Source of the DNA: Planobispora longispora
GTDB lineage: Bacteria > Actinomycetota > Actinomycetes > Streptosporangiales > Streptosporangiaceae
Length of the DNA: 64,000 bases
NCBI RefSeq assembly: GCF_016863135.1
Contig: NZ_BOOH01000023.1
Span: 248,001-312,000 of the forward strand
Direction: 5' to 3'
The translations under genes were made by a program, and so were the position numbers. Shown piece by piece: positions 41,942 to 51,212 of this stretch. The notes under the pieces were generated by a model, which did no database searches, had not been told where the DNA came from, and was given only the letters and a program-made list of their open reading frames with translations. Numbering within the stretch: the stretch's first letter is position 1; each line of letters opens with the position of its first letter.

Positions 41942-43785
41942 CGGCCGTGGCGGCCGGGCCCGCGGAGCTGCTGCGCCGGCTGTGCGACGCCACCTCCGCC
42001 CGGCTCGCCGGGGCGGAGCTGCGCGAGCGGGTGGCGCGGATCCGCGCCGACCTCGACGCGCCGCTGCGGGTGGCGGTGGCCGGCGCGGTCAGCAGCGGGA
42101 AGTCCACCCTGGTGAACGCGCTGCTCGGGCTCCCGGTCGCCCCGGTGGACGCGGGCGAGTGCACCTTCGTGGTCACCCAGTACGAGTACGGCGCGGACGA
42201 CGGCCGCATCACGATCGAGCTGACCGACGGCGGCGTGGCCCACTCCCGGCTGCTGCCCGGCCACCGGCTCCCGGACGACCTCGGCGTGGAGGTCTCCCGG
42301 ATCCGGCGGCTGCGCGTCGCGCTGAACCTGCCGGCGCTCCGCACGGTCACCATCGTCGACACCCCCGGCATGAACACGGTGACGGCCGTCAACGAGCGGG
42401 CCGCCCGGAGCATGCTGTTCGGCTCGGGCGAGGAGGACGACCGCGCGCAGGCGATGATCTACGTTCTGCGCTACGTCCAGAAGTTCGACGACACCACCCT
42501 CGCCGAGTTCCGCGGCCTCACCGACGCGTGCGGCATGAGCTGCGTCAACACCCTGGCCGTGCTCGGCCAGATCGACCGGCGCGGCGACGAGGACGACCCC
42601 TGGCCGACGGCCCGGCGGCTGGCCGCCGGGGGCTACCAGGACCTGCGCACCTCGGTCTTCGACGTGGTCCCGGTGATCGGCCTGCTGGCCGAGACCGCGC
42701 GCGCCCACCCGCTGGCCGACGACGAGGTCGCCGCCCTGGTCCGCCTGGCCGCGATGGACGAGGACGACCTGGAGGACTACCTCCTGGACCTGGACGACTT
42801 CCGCACCGCGTCCGACCTTCCCGTCCCGGCGGAGGCACGGCGCCGCCTGGTCGAGCGGCTGCACCGCTACGGCATCCGCGCCGCGGTGGAGGCGCTGCGC
42901 CGGGGCGAGGCGTCCGACGCCGCCTCCCTCGCCGACCACCTGCTCCGCTGCTCGGGGTACGCCTCGGCGGGCCGGGCCGCGACCGGCTCGGTGGCCGCGG
43001 GCCTGGCGCACTTCGCCCGCCGCGCCGACCAGCTGAAGGCGCTGGACGCCGTGACCCGGCTCCGCAAGCTCGCCCGCTCCCCCGCCCTGGGATCGGACCG
43101 CGCCACCCTGGACGCGCTGGCGGCCCAGCTCGACGAGAACAGGCCGATCGCGACCGCCCTGGGCGGTCTGCGGATCTTCGCCGCGGCCGAGGCCCTCGGC
43201 CGCGGCACGCTGGTGCTGAACGAGGAGATGACCGCCGAGCTGCTGCGCCTGTCCCGCCACGACGACCCCGCCGAGCAGCTCGGCCTGGTCGCGGGGGCCA
43301 CCCGGGAGGAGATCGCCGCCTCGGCCACCGCCGCCTCCACGCGCTGGCGCACGCTCGCCATGATGAACGAGGGCCGCACCGCCGGCCACCGGGCCAGGGA
43401 CGTGCTGACCGTCCTGGAGGACATGGCCATCGCGGCCCTGGAGGCGCCCGCCGACCCGGCCGCCGGGAGCGGCGCGCCCCTTCCTCCGGTCCGGGTCGAC
43501 CCCGCCGCGATCGAGACGCTGCGCACCGCCCCGATGGTCCCCGCCGGGGACAAGCGGGCGCTGGAGCTGCTGCTCGCCGGGACCGAGCTGGCGGCCCAGC
43601 TCGGCGCCCCGCCCGGGGCCCCGCGCGCCGAGATCGCCGGCTACGCCGCCGCCCTGAGCGCCCGGTTCCGCGTCCTGACCCACCGGCCGCTCTCGCTGCG
43701 GCAGCGGCGGGCGGCGGAGACCCTCTGCGACGCCTACGAGGCCATCTGGTCGCAGCACCACCAGGACGGTTCCCACCCCCGGTGA
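41938..43785 (+). CDS. Bacterial dynamin-like GTPase, first of a pair
   Basis: A 615-residue protein with an N-terminal GTPase: P-loop GAVSSGKST (49-57), switch I Thr in ECTFVVT, and G3 DTPG (141-144). The rest is helical, as in DynA/IniA-type proteins. No clear membrane helix is seen, so membrane contact may come from the partner protein. In Streptomyces, DynA and DynB are adjacent genes whose products stabilise FtsZ rings in sporulating hyphae; in mycobacteria IniA and IniC remodel the membrane. The GTG at 41938 overlaps the acidic gene. The second dynamin starts 41 bp downstream. Confidence 0.9.
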   Translation: MTAVAAGPAELLRRLCDATSARLAGAELRERVARIRADLDAPLRVAVAGAVSSGKSTLVNALLGLPVAPVDAGECTFVVTQYEYGADDGRITIELTDGGVAHSRLLPGHRLPDDLGVEVSRIRRLRVALNLPALRTVTIVDTPGMNTVTAVNERAARSMLFGSGEEDDRAQAMIYVLRYVQKFDDTTLAEFRGLTDACGMSCVNTLAVLGQIDRRGDEDDPWPTARRLAAGGYQDLRTSVFDVVPVIGLLAETARAHPLADDEVAALVRLAAMDEDDLEDYLLDLDDFRTASDLPVPAEARRRLVERLHRYGIRAAVEALRRGEASDAASLADHLLRCSGYASAGRAATGSVAAGLAHFARRADQLKALDAVTRLRKLARSPALGSDRATLDALAAQLDENRPIATALGGLRIFAAAEALGRGTLVLNEEMTAELLRLSRHDDPAEQLGLVAGATREEIAASATAASTRWRTLAMMNEGRTAGHRARDVLTVLEDMAIAALEAPADPAAGSGAPLPPVRVDPAAIETLRTAPMVPAGDKRALELLLAGTELAAQLGAPPGAPRAEIAGYAAALSARFRVLTHRPLSLRQRRAAETLCDAYEAIWSQHHQDGSHPR

Positions 43786-43825
43786 CCGGTCGCCCGGCAC
43801 CAGATCCCCGACAGGAGAGACGACG

Positions 43826-45727
43826 ATGACCACCCCTGACCCCAACGGCCCGGTGGCCCGGCTGCTGCGCTACGCCAACGAGGTCCACTCGCTGGCCGGC
43901 CGGTGCGGCAGGGCGGACCTGGCGGAGGTGCTGGCCGCCGCGGCGGCCCGCTGGAAGGACGAGTGCACCGACATCGTGGTGGCCGGGGCGCAGAAGCGCG
44001 GCAAGAGCCGGCTGATCAACACCCTGGTGGGCCACCCCGACCTGGTCCCCGTCGACGCCGACGTGGCCACCAACTGCTTCCTGTCCCTGCGCCGCGGTCC
44101 CAAGCTCGCCGCCGTCGTCCACCGGAGCACCGAGGACGGCCCGGTGCGGACGCCGATCACCGTCGAGTCGATCCCCGACTACGCCTCGATGCGCGGCGAC
44201 GCCGGCAAGCGCCGCGACGTCGTCAGCGTGGACATCACCCTCGACAACCCCCTCCTCGACGGCCTGCGCCTGCTCGACACCCCCGGGGTGGACAGTCTGA
44301 CCGTGGGGCACCGGCAGGTGACCGTGGCCATGCTCCAGCGGGCCGACGCCCTGCTGTTCACGCTCAGCGCGCAGGACCAGCCGGTGCTCCGGCACGAGCT
44401 GGAGTTCCTGGCCGAGGCCGCCGAGCGGGTCCAGGCGATCGCGTTCGTGCTGACCAAGGTCGAGGACTCCGCCAACTGGCGGACCCTGATGGAGGAGAAC
44501 CAGGCCCGCCTGAAGACCTTCGTCGCCGACGCCGTCGCGGAGAACCCGGCCCGGTCGACCACGCTGACCCCGCTGCTGTCGGCGCCGTGGATCCCGGTGA
44601 GCTCCAAGCTCGCCGAGGCCGCCGAGGCCAAGCGGCGGGAGGGGCGCCAGGAGCGCGCGGACGCGCTGCGCTCCCGCAGCGGAATGGACGCGCTGGAACG
44701 GCACCTGCGGGGGTTCGCCGACGGCCGGGAGTTCGCGCGCGGCGCCACCGTGGTCAACGCCGCGCTGTCGGTCCTGGGCTCGCTGGGCACCGGGGCCAAG
44801 GACGACGTCGCCGCGGGCTCCGACGACGAGAACGACGTGGCGGCCCGGCTGGCCCAGGTGGAGACGGGGCTGGAGGAGCTGACCGAGCTGGCCGCCCGCC
44901 GCCGGGCGGGCGCGGTGGCCAACACCTTCCTCGGGCGCGAGGTGGCGGGCATCGTCGCGGCGCGGGCGGCGGAGATCCGCCAGCCGTACGAGAACGCGAT
45001 CGCCACGCTGAAGAAGCAGGACCAGATCGACCGGTACATGGCGGAGCTGCCGATGAGCGTGCAGCGCTCGCTGGAGGCCGCCTGGTCGCAGATCGTCTAC
45101 GACGTGGAGGTGCTGGCGCGCACCACCCTGGACGCCTTCGCCCGCGATCTCGGCCTGGACCCGGTGGACCTGGCCGCCGACCGGCGGATGATGCCCAGCT
45201 TCTCGCAGGTCCAGGTCAAGGGCGACGTGGGGCCCGAGGCCCCGGAGCAGGTGGACATGGTCCGGGACGTGCTGCCCTCGGCCTCGATCGGCCTGTCCCT
45301 GGGCGGCTTCGCCGCGACGCTGCTCGGCCCGGTGGGCTTCATCCTGGTCGCCCCGGCGATCGGCGCGGCCATCTTCATGGGACGCCGCTCGATGGAGAAG
45401 GTGCAGCGCAACCAGGCGGCGCTGCGCACCGCGCTCCGCGACCAGTTCTCGCTGGTCTCCCGGGAGATGACGCTCGACCTGGAGCGGATGGTCGCCACCT
45501 GGCGGGTGAACGTGGAGCAGGCCGCGGACGAGAGCCTGATGCGGCGCCGCAAGGAGCTGGAGACCCGGCGCGCCGAGCTGAAGGCCGCCTCCGCGCGCTC
45601 GGCCGAGGAGCGCAGGAAGGCCCGGCAGTCCGGCCAGGACCGGATGACCTCGATCGACACCCTCACCGCCCGCGGCCTGGAGCTCCGCAAGGAGCTGGCC
45701 GCCGCGGTGGCCGCCCTGGGCCGCTGA
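43826..45727 (+). CDS. Bacterial dynamin-like GTPase, second of a pair, with membrane segment
   Basis: A 633-residue dynamin-family GTPase. The P-loop is GAQKRGKSR (54-62), with Arg after GKS in place of the common Ser/Thr. G3 is DTPG (151-154) and G4 is TKVED (210-214). Residues 484-519 (SIGLSLGGFAATLLGPVGFI and on) are a hydrophobic paddle or hairpin likely to insert in the membrane. The C-terminal region is a charged coiled coil. The GAGAGACG site precedes ATG 43826. Together with its partner it should bind and remodel the cytoplasmic membrane. Confidence 0.9.
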   Translation: MTTPDPNGPVARLLRYANEVHSLAGRCGRADLAEVLAAAAARWKDECTDIVVAGAQKRGKSRLINTLVGHPDLVPVDADVATNCFLSLRRGPKLAAVVHRSTEDGPVRTPITVESIPDYASMRGDAGKRRDVVSVDITLDNPLLDGLRLLDTPGVDSLTVGHRQVTVAMLQRADALLFTLSAQDQPVLRHELEFLAEAAERVQAIAFVLTKVEDSANWRTLMEENQARLKTFVADAVAENPARSTTLTPLLSAPWIPVSSKLAEAAEAKRREGRQERADALRSRSGMDALERHLRGFADGREFARGATVVNAALSVLGSLGTGAKDDVAAGSDDENDVAARLAQVETGLEELTELAARRRAGAVANTFLGREVAGIVAARAAEIRQPYENAIATLKKQDQIDRYMAELPMSVQRSLEAAWSQIVYDVEVLARTTLDAFARDLGLDPVDLAADRRMMPSFSQVQVKGDVGPEAPEQVDMVRDVLPSASIGLSLGGFAATLLGPVGFILVAPAIGAAIFMGRRSMEKVQRNQAALRTALRDQFSLVSREMTLDLERMVATWRVNVEQAADESLMRRRKELETRRAELKAASARSAEERRKARQSGQDRMTSIDTLTARGLELRKELAAAVAALGR

Positions 45728-45763
45728 GGCACGGCTCGCAGAACGGCCCGCGGCACGGCGGGC

Positions 45764-45830
45764 GGGGCTTTCGGCAGCAGGCCCGTGGACGGGCGGTCAC
45801 GTCCCCGGGCCTGCTGCCGGAGCCCCTTTT
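45764..45830. terminator. Strong long-stem terminator after the dynamin operon
   Basis: CGGCAGCAGGCCCG (45772-45785) pairs perfectly with CGGGCCTGCTGCCG (45806-45819). It is extended by GGGGCT/AGCCCC and followed by TTTT (45827-45830). It lies between the convergent dynamin and secreted-protein genes and ends plus-strand transcription. Confidence 0.85.
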
Positions 45831-46351
45831 CAGTTCATGCAGTCCTGCCCCTTGAGGACCAGGGCCATCTGGGAGACCTTCCGGCCCGACAGGAGGAAGT
45901 AGTAGTGGGCGTTCGGGTTCCTCGGGACGGCGGCGATCGGGAACCCGCTCCCCGCCGTCTCCAGATCGGGGTAGGCCCTGCGCAGCTGACGCCGGGTGGA
46001 GCCGATCCCGATCCCCCGTGAGGTCTTGACGCCCTCGCCGACGATGATGACGGCCACGCCGTGCCGCCTGGAGATGAGCACGTCCGGTCCGCCGCGGTGC
46101 CGCGGGCCCGTCCTGAACTCCCATTCCGAGCAGTTCGCCCAGTTGCCCGTGCGCACGAGCTTCCCGGTCGCGCGGGCCTGCTCGACGCTCATCCCCAGCT
46201 TCACGCCGCGGTGTCCGAACGCCCCCAGTTTCCTCTTCCCGTCCGCGGGCGCGGCCTCCGCCGCCGGTACGCCGCCGGTCAGGAGCATCCCCCCGGCCAG
46301 CGCCGCCACCAGCGCCGGACGGCTCAGCCGCCGGGCAGTCGCATGCTTCAT
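45830..46351 (-). CDS. Secreted hypothetical protein
   Basis: A 173-residue exported protein. The signal peptide runs to about residue 34 (ALVAALAGGMLLTGGVPAAEA). The mature domain has two cysteines (WANCSEWEF and the C-terminal QDCMN), which could pair, and GVKLGMSVEQARATGKL, a helix typical of small extracellular actinobacterial proteins. No family named. It lies downstream of the Hsp70-like gene on the same strand (160-bp gap). Whether it belongs to that block is unknown. Confidence 0.75.
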   Translation of the reverse strand: MKHATARRLSRPALVAALAGGMLLTGGVPAAEAAPADGKRKLGAFGHRGVKLGMSVEQARATGKLVRTGNWANCSEWEFRTGPRHRGGPDVLISRRHGVAVIIVGEGVKTSRGIGIGSTRRQLRRAYPDLETAGSGFPIAAVPRNPNAHYYFLLSGRKVSQMALVLKGQDCMN

Positions 46352-46511
46352 CGTGATCCCCCGTGATTACGATCGGACGCTCCAGTCCCGTCCGCCGGAG
46401 CGGCACCTGAGCGGACTTTCACGTGTTCCTGTTTGCGCAGGTTAAGCAGGGGATGCCGGTGAAGGCGGGTTCTGGCCCGGCGTGTCGCCGCTGACCGCCC
46501 GGCGCGGTCCG

Positions 46512-48998
46512 TCAGAGCGGCAGGTGCACCAGGGTGGCGGGCTGGTCGCGGACGTTGCCGGCCGCGTCGTCGGGGTGGTGCAGGCACAGCAGGCCCGTGG
46601 GGATCCGGGCGACCGGCTCGAACGTCCCCGAGGTGCGGTGCACCTCCCGCGCGCCCCCGGGGGTGACGTGCAGCAGACGGCTCCGCCCCGCGTCCCGCAT
46701 GGTCATCCACATGGAGTCGCCGTCGGCGACCATCCGCGGGCGCTCCCAGCGGTGGCGGGAGGTGAGGTGGCCCGACAGGGTCGCCGACTGCTTGCCCATC
46801 AGGAAGTCCACCGCGTGGGTCCGCTCGTTGAAGACCCCGACCGACCAGCCCCGGGCAGGGCTCACCTGGTCGGCGCTGATCGCGTAGATGTGGTTGCCCG
46901 CCGGGAACCAGCGCAGCGCGCCGGCCCGCGGGCGCGGCATGACCAGCGTGGTCCGGCCGTCGGCGGTGTCGGCCTCCAGCCCCGCCGAGCTGGCCGTGAA
47001 CCACCGCCCCTTGTGCAGGACCACCTGGTGCAGCCAGCTGCGCCCGGGCTCGCGCACGGTCGGGCGCACGACGCCGCCGGGATCGATCAGGCAGAGCACC
47101 TGCCACGGCCGGAAGCCCTCGTGGCGGTTGCCGAACAGCGGCTTGTTGCTGCCGAACTGGCCGAGCACCACGGTGCAGCCGGGCGCGCCCACCGAGGGCG
47201 CGGGCTCGGTGCCGCTGGGTCCATCCTGGTCGACCAGGCGCCGCATCCGGTTGTCCTCGTTGACGAACCACTGGGCGTAGGGGCCGAGGTCGCGCGGGAC
47301 GGGCTCGGGGAAGAACCCGCCGCCCAGGTTGAGCTCCATCATCGCCAGATGGCCGGTCTCCCCCCAGGGCAGGCCCATCGTGCCGTCCACCGCGATGACC
47401 TGCCGGGGCTGGTAGAAGACCCACGCGACGGGACCGTGGGCCAGGACCGTGGGGTTGCCCCACATCTGCAGCGGGTGCGTGGTCCGCACGGTCAGCTCCG
47501 GGGTGAGCGTGCGGACCAGCACCTGCGCCGGTCCCACCTGCTCCACCGCGGCGACGCCCTCGCCCGTGGCGGCCCACTCCACCAGCCTGCCGAAGGGGAT
47601 CTCCCGGTCGTGGCGCCCGCCCAGGCCGTCCAGCCTGCGCAGGAAGTGGCCGCTGGGGAACGCCTGGTGGACGAAGATCCGGCCGCCCTCGGCGCGGGCC
47701 TCCAGGACCCCGTCCATGATCTTCTCGATCCCCGGGACCGCGGGGCCGTCCGCTCCGGCGACCCTGGCCGGGCCCACGGCGTGGCCGGTCGACGGGAGGG
47801 GGTGGCCCCCGGTCTGCCTGCCCGCGGGGAGCTGGTGGCCCCCGGTGTGCCCGGCGGCCGGGAGGGGGTGGCCTCCGGTGTGCCCGGGCAAGGAGTGGCC
47901 CCCGGTGGAGCGGCTGGGGTCGACCTTGAGCTTCCAGGCGAGCTGGGCGGCGCCGTACGCGACGACGATCTTCGGGTCGTCGTAGGTCCGCACCAGATCG
48001 CCGTGGCGCTCGCGCACCACCTGCTGGACCAGCGGCATCCGGCTGGCGCCCCCGGTCATGAACACCGCGCCGAGCTCGTCGGCGCCGATCCCGGCGCCGC
48101 GGATGGTCTCGTCCAGGATGTCGACCGTCTTGACGATCTCATCCCCGATGAGCCTCTCCAGGTCCACCCTGGTGATGTGCACGTCCTCGTTGATGCCGAC
48201 CACGTAGTGGGAGGAGGTGTCGAACTTCGACAGGGCCTCCTTGGCCTCCCGGGCCATCTTGAACAGGTCGGCGGCGTAGCTCGCGTAGCGGCGCTCGGGG
48301 TTGGTCGTCACCTGCGTCCACCACTCGGCGTCGAAGCGCTCGATCTGCTCCCCGAGGAAGGCGAACACCCGCTCGTCGAAGCCCTCGCCGCCGATCTCGT
48401 CGCTGCCGCCCGGCTCGCCGACGACCTTGAAGTCGCTGCCGTCCACGGTGAGCACGGCGGCGTCGAAGGTGCCGCCGCCGAGGTCGTAGACGGCCAGGTG
48501 CGAGCCGGCGGCCACCCGCCCGGCGGAGGCGAAGTAGCGGGCCGAGGCCACGGGCTCGTCGATGAGGACGATCCGCACGCCGCGCACGACCTTCCTGGCG
48601 GCGGCCACCAGCACCGCCTTGCGCTCCTCGCTCCAGGCGACCGGGTGGGTCAGCGCGATGCAGTCGGGCGTCGCCCCGTCGAAGCGCCGCCGCCCCTCGC
48701 TCACGAACAGCTCCAGCAGCGCCGCCATGGCGTCCACGACGTCCACCGGGACCCCGCCGAGCAGCATCTTGCCGCGGCCGACATACCGTTTGGGGTTGCG
48801 CTCGACGCGCTCGGGATTGATCGCGATCCCCCGCTGAGCGATCCGCCCCGCCACGAGGTTTCCGCGCTCGTCGAGCATGACCGCGGAGGGGATGCGCCTC
48901 TCCCCCTCCACCTCCAGGATGTCGAAGCGCCCCTCGGCGGCTATCACCCCGGCGGAGAAACTCGTCCCGAGGTCGACACCGAGGCACCACTGCGCCAT
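46512..48998 (-). CDS. Hsp70-family ATPase with beta-propeller-like C terminus
   Basis: An 828-residue protein. The N-terminal actin-fold ATPase (about 1-357) has phosphate-1 LGVDLGTSFSAGV, connect-1 LIDEPVASARYF, phosphate-2 YDLGGGTFDAAVL and adenosine MTGGASRMPLV motifs, so ATP binding is intact. The Hsp70 substrate-binding domain and lid are absent. After a GGHPLP/TGGH repeat linker (363-407), residues 408-828 form a Trp/Gly-rich all-beta region with repeated W-containing strands (WGNPTV, WFPAGNHIY, WFTASSAG), suggesting a beta-propeller. Near a GrpE-domain protein and two dynamins, it could be their chaperone ATPase. Confidence 0.87.
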   Translation of the reverse strand: MAQWCLGVDLGTSFSAGVIAAEGRFDILEVEGERRIPSAVMLDERGNLVAGRIAQRGIAINPERVERNPKRYVGRGKMLLGGVPVDVVDAMAALLELFVSEGRRRFDGATPDCIALTHPVAWSEERKAVLVAAARKVVRGVRIVLIDEPVASARYFASAGRVAAGSHLAVYDLGGGTFDAAVLTVDGSDFKVVGEPGGSDEIGGEGFDERVFAFLGEQIERFDAEWWTQVTTNPERRYASYAADLFKMAREAKEALSKFDTSSHYVVGINEDVHITRVDLERLIGDEIVKTVDILDETIRGAGIGADELGAVFMTGGASRMPLVQQVVRERHGDLVRTYDDPKIVVAYGAAQLAWKLKVDPSRSTGGHSLPGHTGGHPLPAAGHTGGHQLPAGRQTGGHPLPSTGHAVGPARVAGADGPAVPGIEKIMDGVLEARAEGGRIFVHQAFPSGHFLRRLDGLGGRHDREIPFGRLVEWAATGEGVAAVEQVGPAQVLVRTLTPELTVRTTHPLQMWGNPTVLAHGPVAWVFYQPRQVIAVDGTMGLPWGETGHLAMMELNLGGGFFPEPVPRDLGPYAQWFVNEDNRMRRLVDQDGPSGTEPAPSVGAPGCTVVLGQFGSNKPLFGNRHEGFRPWQVLCLIDPGGVVRPTVREPGRSWLHQVVLHKGRWFTASSAGLEADTADGRTTLVMPRPRAGALRWFPAGNHIYAISADQVSPARGWSVGVFNERTHAVDFLMGKQSATLSGHLTSRHRWERPRMVADGDSMWMTMRDAGRSRLLHVTPGGAREVHRTSGTFEPVARIPTGLLCLHHPDDAAGNVRDQPATLVHLPL

Positions 48999-49182
48999 TT
49001 CTCACTCCTCGTCGATGCGAAACCGATCATCCCGCATCCACCGGCCGGTCCCTTCGCGGGGGGCGGGGACCCGGGGAACGGTCCAGGGTGCGCGAAAGGA
49101 GCGTCGGAGTGGATCCGGAACAGCAACCATCTTCCTACGACCCACCGAGAGCTCAGGATGTTTCCGCTTTTGGCTGCTTTTT

Positions 49183-50115
49183 TCAGCTTCTTGCGGTTCC
49201 CCCGTCGGGGCGGGAGGCCAGGGCCGCCAGGACCCGGGCGAACTCCGGCGGCGGGGCCACCACCAGCCGGGTCTGTCCCTCCTGGCTGACCAGGTCGGCC
49301 CTGATCAGGGTCAGCCGGCCGCCGTGCCACCAGTAGACGTGCGGGCTGAGCGGGTCGTCGCCCCGCTCGAACTCCCGCAGGGCCAGCAGCCGCAGCCGCT
49401 CGATCGCGCGGACGACGCCGATCCCCTCGATCGGGTGCACGATCAGGGTCGCCGGGTCGGGCAGCACGACCAGCACGCCGTCGGCGGGGACGGGCAGGTA
49501 GTCGTCCAGGCGGCGCAGGTGGGCGGTGGCGCAGGCGGTGGGCCCGGTCAGCCGCCGCACCGGCACGCCGCCGAGGTCCTCCTCGATGACCATGAGCCGC
49601 TCGTCCAGGCGGGCGTTGTCCAGGGCCAGCTCCAGCGCCTGGGCGGCGGTGACCGGCCAGCAGCGGACCTCCTCCGGGCGGACCGGGCGCCCGGAGGCGC
49701 CGTACCCGACCGTCAGGACCTCGACCAGGTCGGCGGTGATGTGGCGGCCGACCACCCGGGCCGAGGCCAGATCGTCGTCGGACTGGATGCGGGTCCGCAG
49801 CAGCGGGCGGACCTGGGACAGGTCGCAGGCGTCCAGCGGTTCGTCCAGCGTGGCCAGGGTGTGCGCCAGGTGCTCGGAGACGAGCATCGGCCAGTCCTCA
49901 CGGGAGCGGCGGCCCGCCTCGGCGCGCAGGCCCGACAGCCGTACCGTGACCTCGCGCGGGCCGGACAGGGTGAGCGTGCCGCCGTCGGGGGCGAAGGAGC
50001 AGGTGTAGCCGAGGGACTCGGCGACCAGTCCCAGCAGGGAGTCGAGGTCGACGTCCTCGATCCGACGCGGGGGCGTCTCGGCCCTCCGGTCGCGACGCCG
50101 CCGGAACAGCCTCAC
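49183..50115 (-). CDS. Hypothetical conserved-looking soluble protein
   Basis: A 310-residue protein, basic at the N terminus (MRLFRRRRDRR), with alternating beta and helix. No domain recognised; VVGRHITADLVEVLTVGYG and LIVHPIEGIGVVRAIERLR are the most ordered segments. GTG at 50115 has AGGGG at good spacing. It precedes the Hsp70-like gene on the same strand by 184 bp, perhaps a separate transcript. No function can be proposed. Confidence 0.65.
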   Translation of the reverse strand: MRLFRRRRDRRAETPPRRIEDVDLDSLLGLVAESLGYTCSFAPDGGTLTLSGPREVTVRLSGLRAEAGRRSREDWPMLVSEHLAHTLATLDEPLDACDLSQVRPLLRTRIQSDDDLASARVVGRHITADLVEVLTVGYGASGRPVRPEEVRCWPVTAAQALELALDNARLDERLMVIEEDLGGVPVRRLTGPTACATAHLRRLDDYLPVPADGVLVVLPDPATLIVHPIEGIGVVRAIERLRLLALREFERGDDPLSPHVYWWHGGRLTLIRADLVSQEGQTRLVVAPPPEFARVLAALASRPDGGTARS

Positions 50116-50155
50116 GCGTGCATCCCCTCTGCCGGTTTCCTTCCACCCGTACCTT

Positions 50156-51181
50156 CTAGCGTGCCCCCTCCCGATTGCGGATCGAACAGGTCAGAGAGCA
50201 CGATTCAGCATCAATAACACCAAGAGCCCCCATGGGCAGCGTGAACTGGGGCGTTCCGTGCCCCACGGGCAATCCGCCGATCACCGGCACCCCGAGCGGT
50301 GCGAGCCGCTCCTCCAGCACCGGGTAGGGGTCGCCGCAGTCCACCCACGAGCCCAGCGCGAACCCCGCCGCCCCGTCCAGCGCGCCCGCCTGGAACAGCT
50401 GGGTGAGCATGCGGTCGATCCGGTAGGGCGCCTCGCAGACGTCCTCCAGCAGCACGATCCGCCCCCGGGCGTCCATCTGGTACGGCGTGCCGCACAGCGC
50501 CGCCAGCAGCGACAGGTTCCCCCCGGTGACCGGAGCCTCCGCGGCGCCCCCGGCGATCACCCGGTCGCCGGTGACGGCCGGGGCCCCGCCGAACAGGGAC
50601 GCGGTGAAGTGCGCGAAGGTGAGGGGCTCGGGCCCGTCCGGGTCGCTGATCGTGGCGCAGGCCGGCATGGGCCCGAACCAGGACACGACGCCGAGCTCGG
50701 CGGCGAACGCCAGGTGCAGGGCGGTGACGTCGCTGGACCCGGCCAGGATCTTCGGCCCGGCCGCCCGCATGGCGTCCCAGTCGAGCAGGTCCAGGATCCG
50801 GGTCGCGCCGTAGCCGCCCCGCGCGCACAGCACGGCCGCCACCGCGGGGTCGCACCAGGCGTCCTGCAGGTCGGCCGCCCGCCCGGCGTCGGATCCGGCC
50901 AGGTAGCGGTCGCGTTCCAGCACGTGCGCGCCCGTGACGACCTTCAGGCCGAGGTCCCGCAGCACCCCGACGCCGCGCTTCAGCCGCACGGGATCGGGCG
51001 GCCCGCAGGGGGCGACCACCGCGACGGTGTCCCCGGGGCTCAGGGCGGGCGGCACGATCGCCGCCCCGGGAGACGCGGCGGGCGGGACGGGCGGGGCGGT
51101 CGCGCCGGCGGAGCGCGGGGCGGCGGACCGGGCGGCCTCCGCATCCGTCCTGAGCTCAATGGGCGTGGCCGGTTCGTTCAC
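50156..51181 (-). CDS. LD-carboxypeptidase / MccF-like S66 peptidase
   Basis: A 341-residue S66 serine peptidase. VVAPCGPPDPVRLKRGVGVL opens the fold, RGGYGATRILDLLDW precedes the nucleophile Ser (about S150 in LAGSSDVTALH), and the C-terminal VDCGDP and PVGHGTPQ supply the remaining catalytic Glu/His region. LdcA trims the muropeptide tetrapeptide; MccF cleaves microcin C. GTG at 51181 lies 31 bp from a divergent sulfotransferase ATG, so the promoters overlap. The N-terminal 40 residues are Ala/Pro-rich and extra. Confidence 0.9.
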   Translation of the reverse strand: MNEPATPIELRTDAEAARSAAPRSAGATAPPVPPAASPGAAIVPPALSPGDTVAVVAPCGPPDPVRLKRGVGVLRDLGLKVVTGAHVLERDRYLAGSDAGRAADLQDAWCDPAVAAVLCARGGYGATRILDLLDWDAMRAAGPKILAGSSDVTALHLAFAAELGVVSWFGPMPACATISDPDGPEPLTFAHFTASLFGGAPAVTGDRVIAGGAAEAPVTGGNLSLLAALCGTPYQMDARGRIVLLEDVCEAPYRIDRMLTQLFQAGALDGAAGFALGSWVDCGDPYPVLEERLAPLGVPVIGGLPVGHGTPQFTLPMGALGVIDAESCSLTCSIRNREGAR

Positions 51182-51212
51182 CCGGGAAACGGTGCCACAC
51201 TGGGGGTCAGAT

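Noticed and set aside
46482-49289. Long plus-strand open frame opposite the Hsp70-like gene
   Set aside because: An antisense shadow: the minus-strand frame has clear Hsp70 motifs, this one has none.
49183-50115. Membership of the 49183-50115 gene in the chaperone-dynamin block
   Set aside because: Same strand as the Hsp70 gene but 184 bp away with no recognisable domain; not enough evidence to include it.
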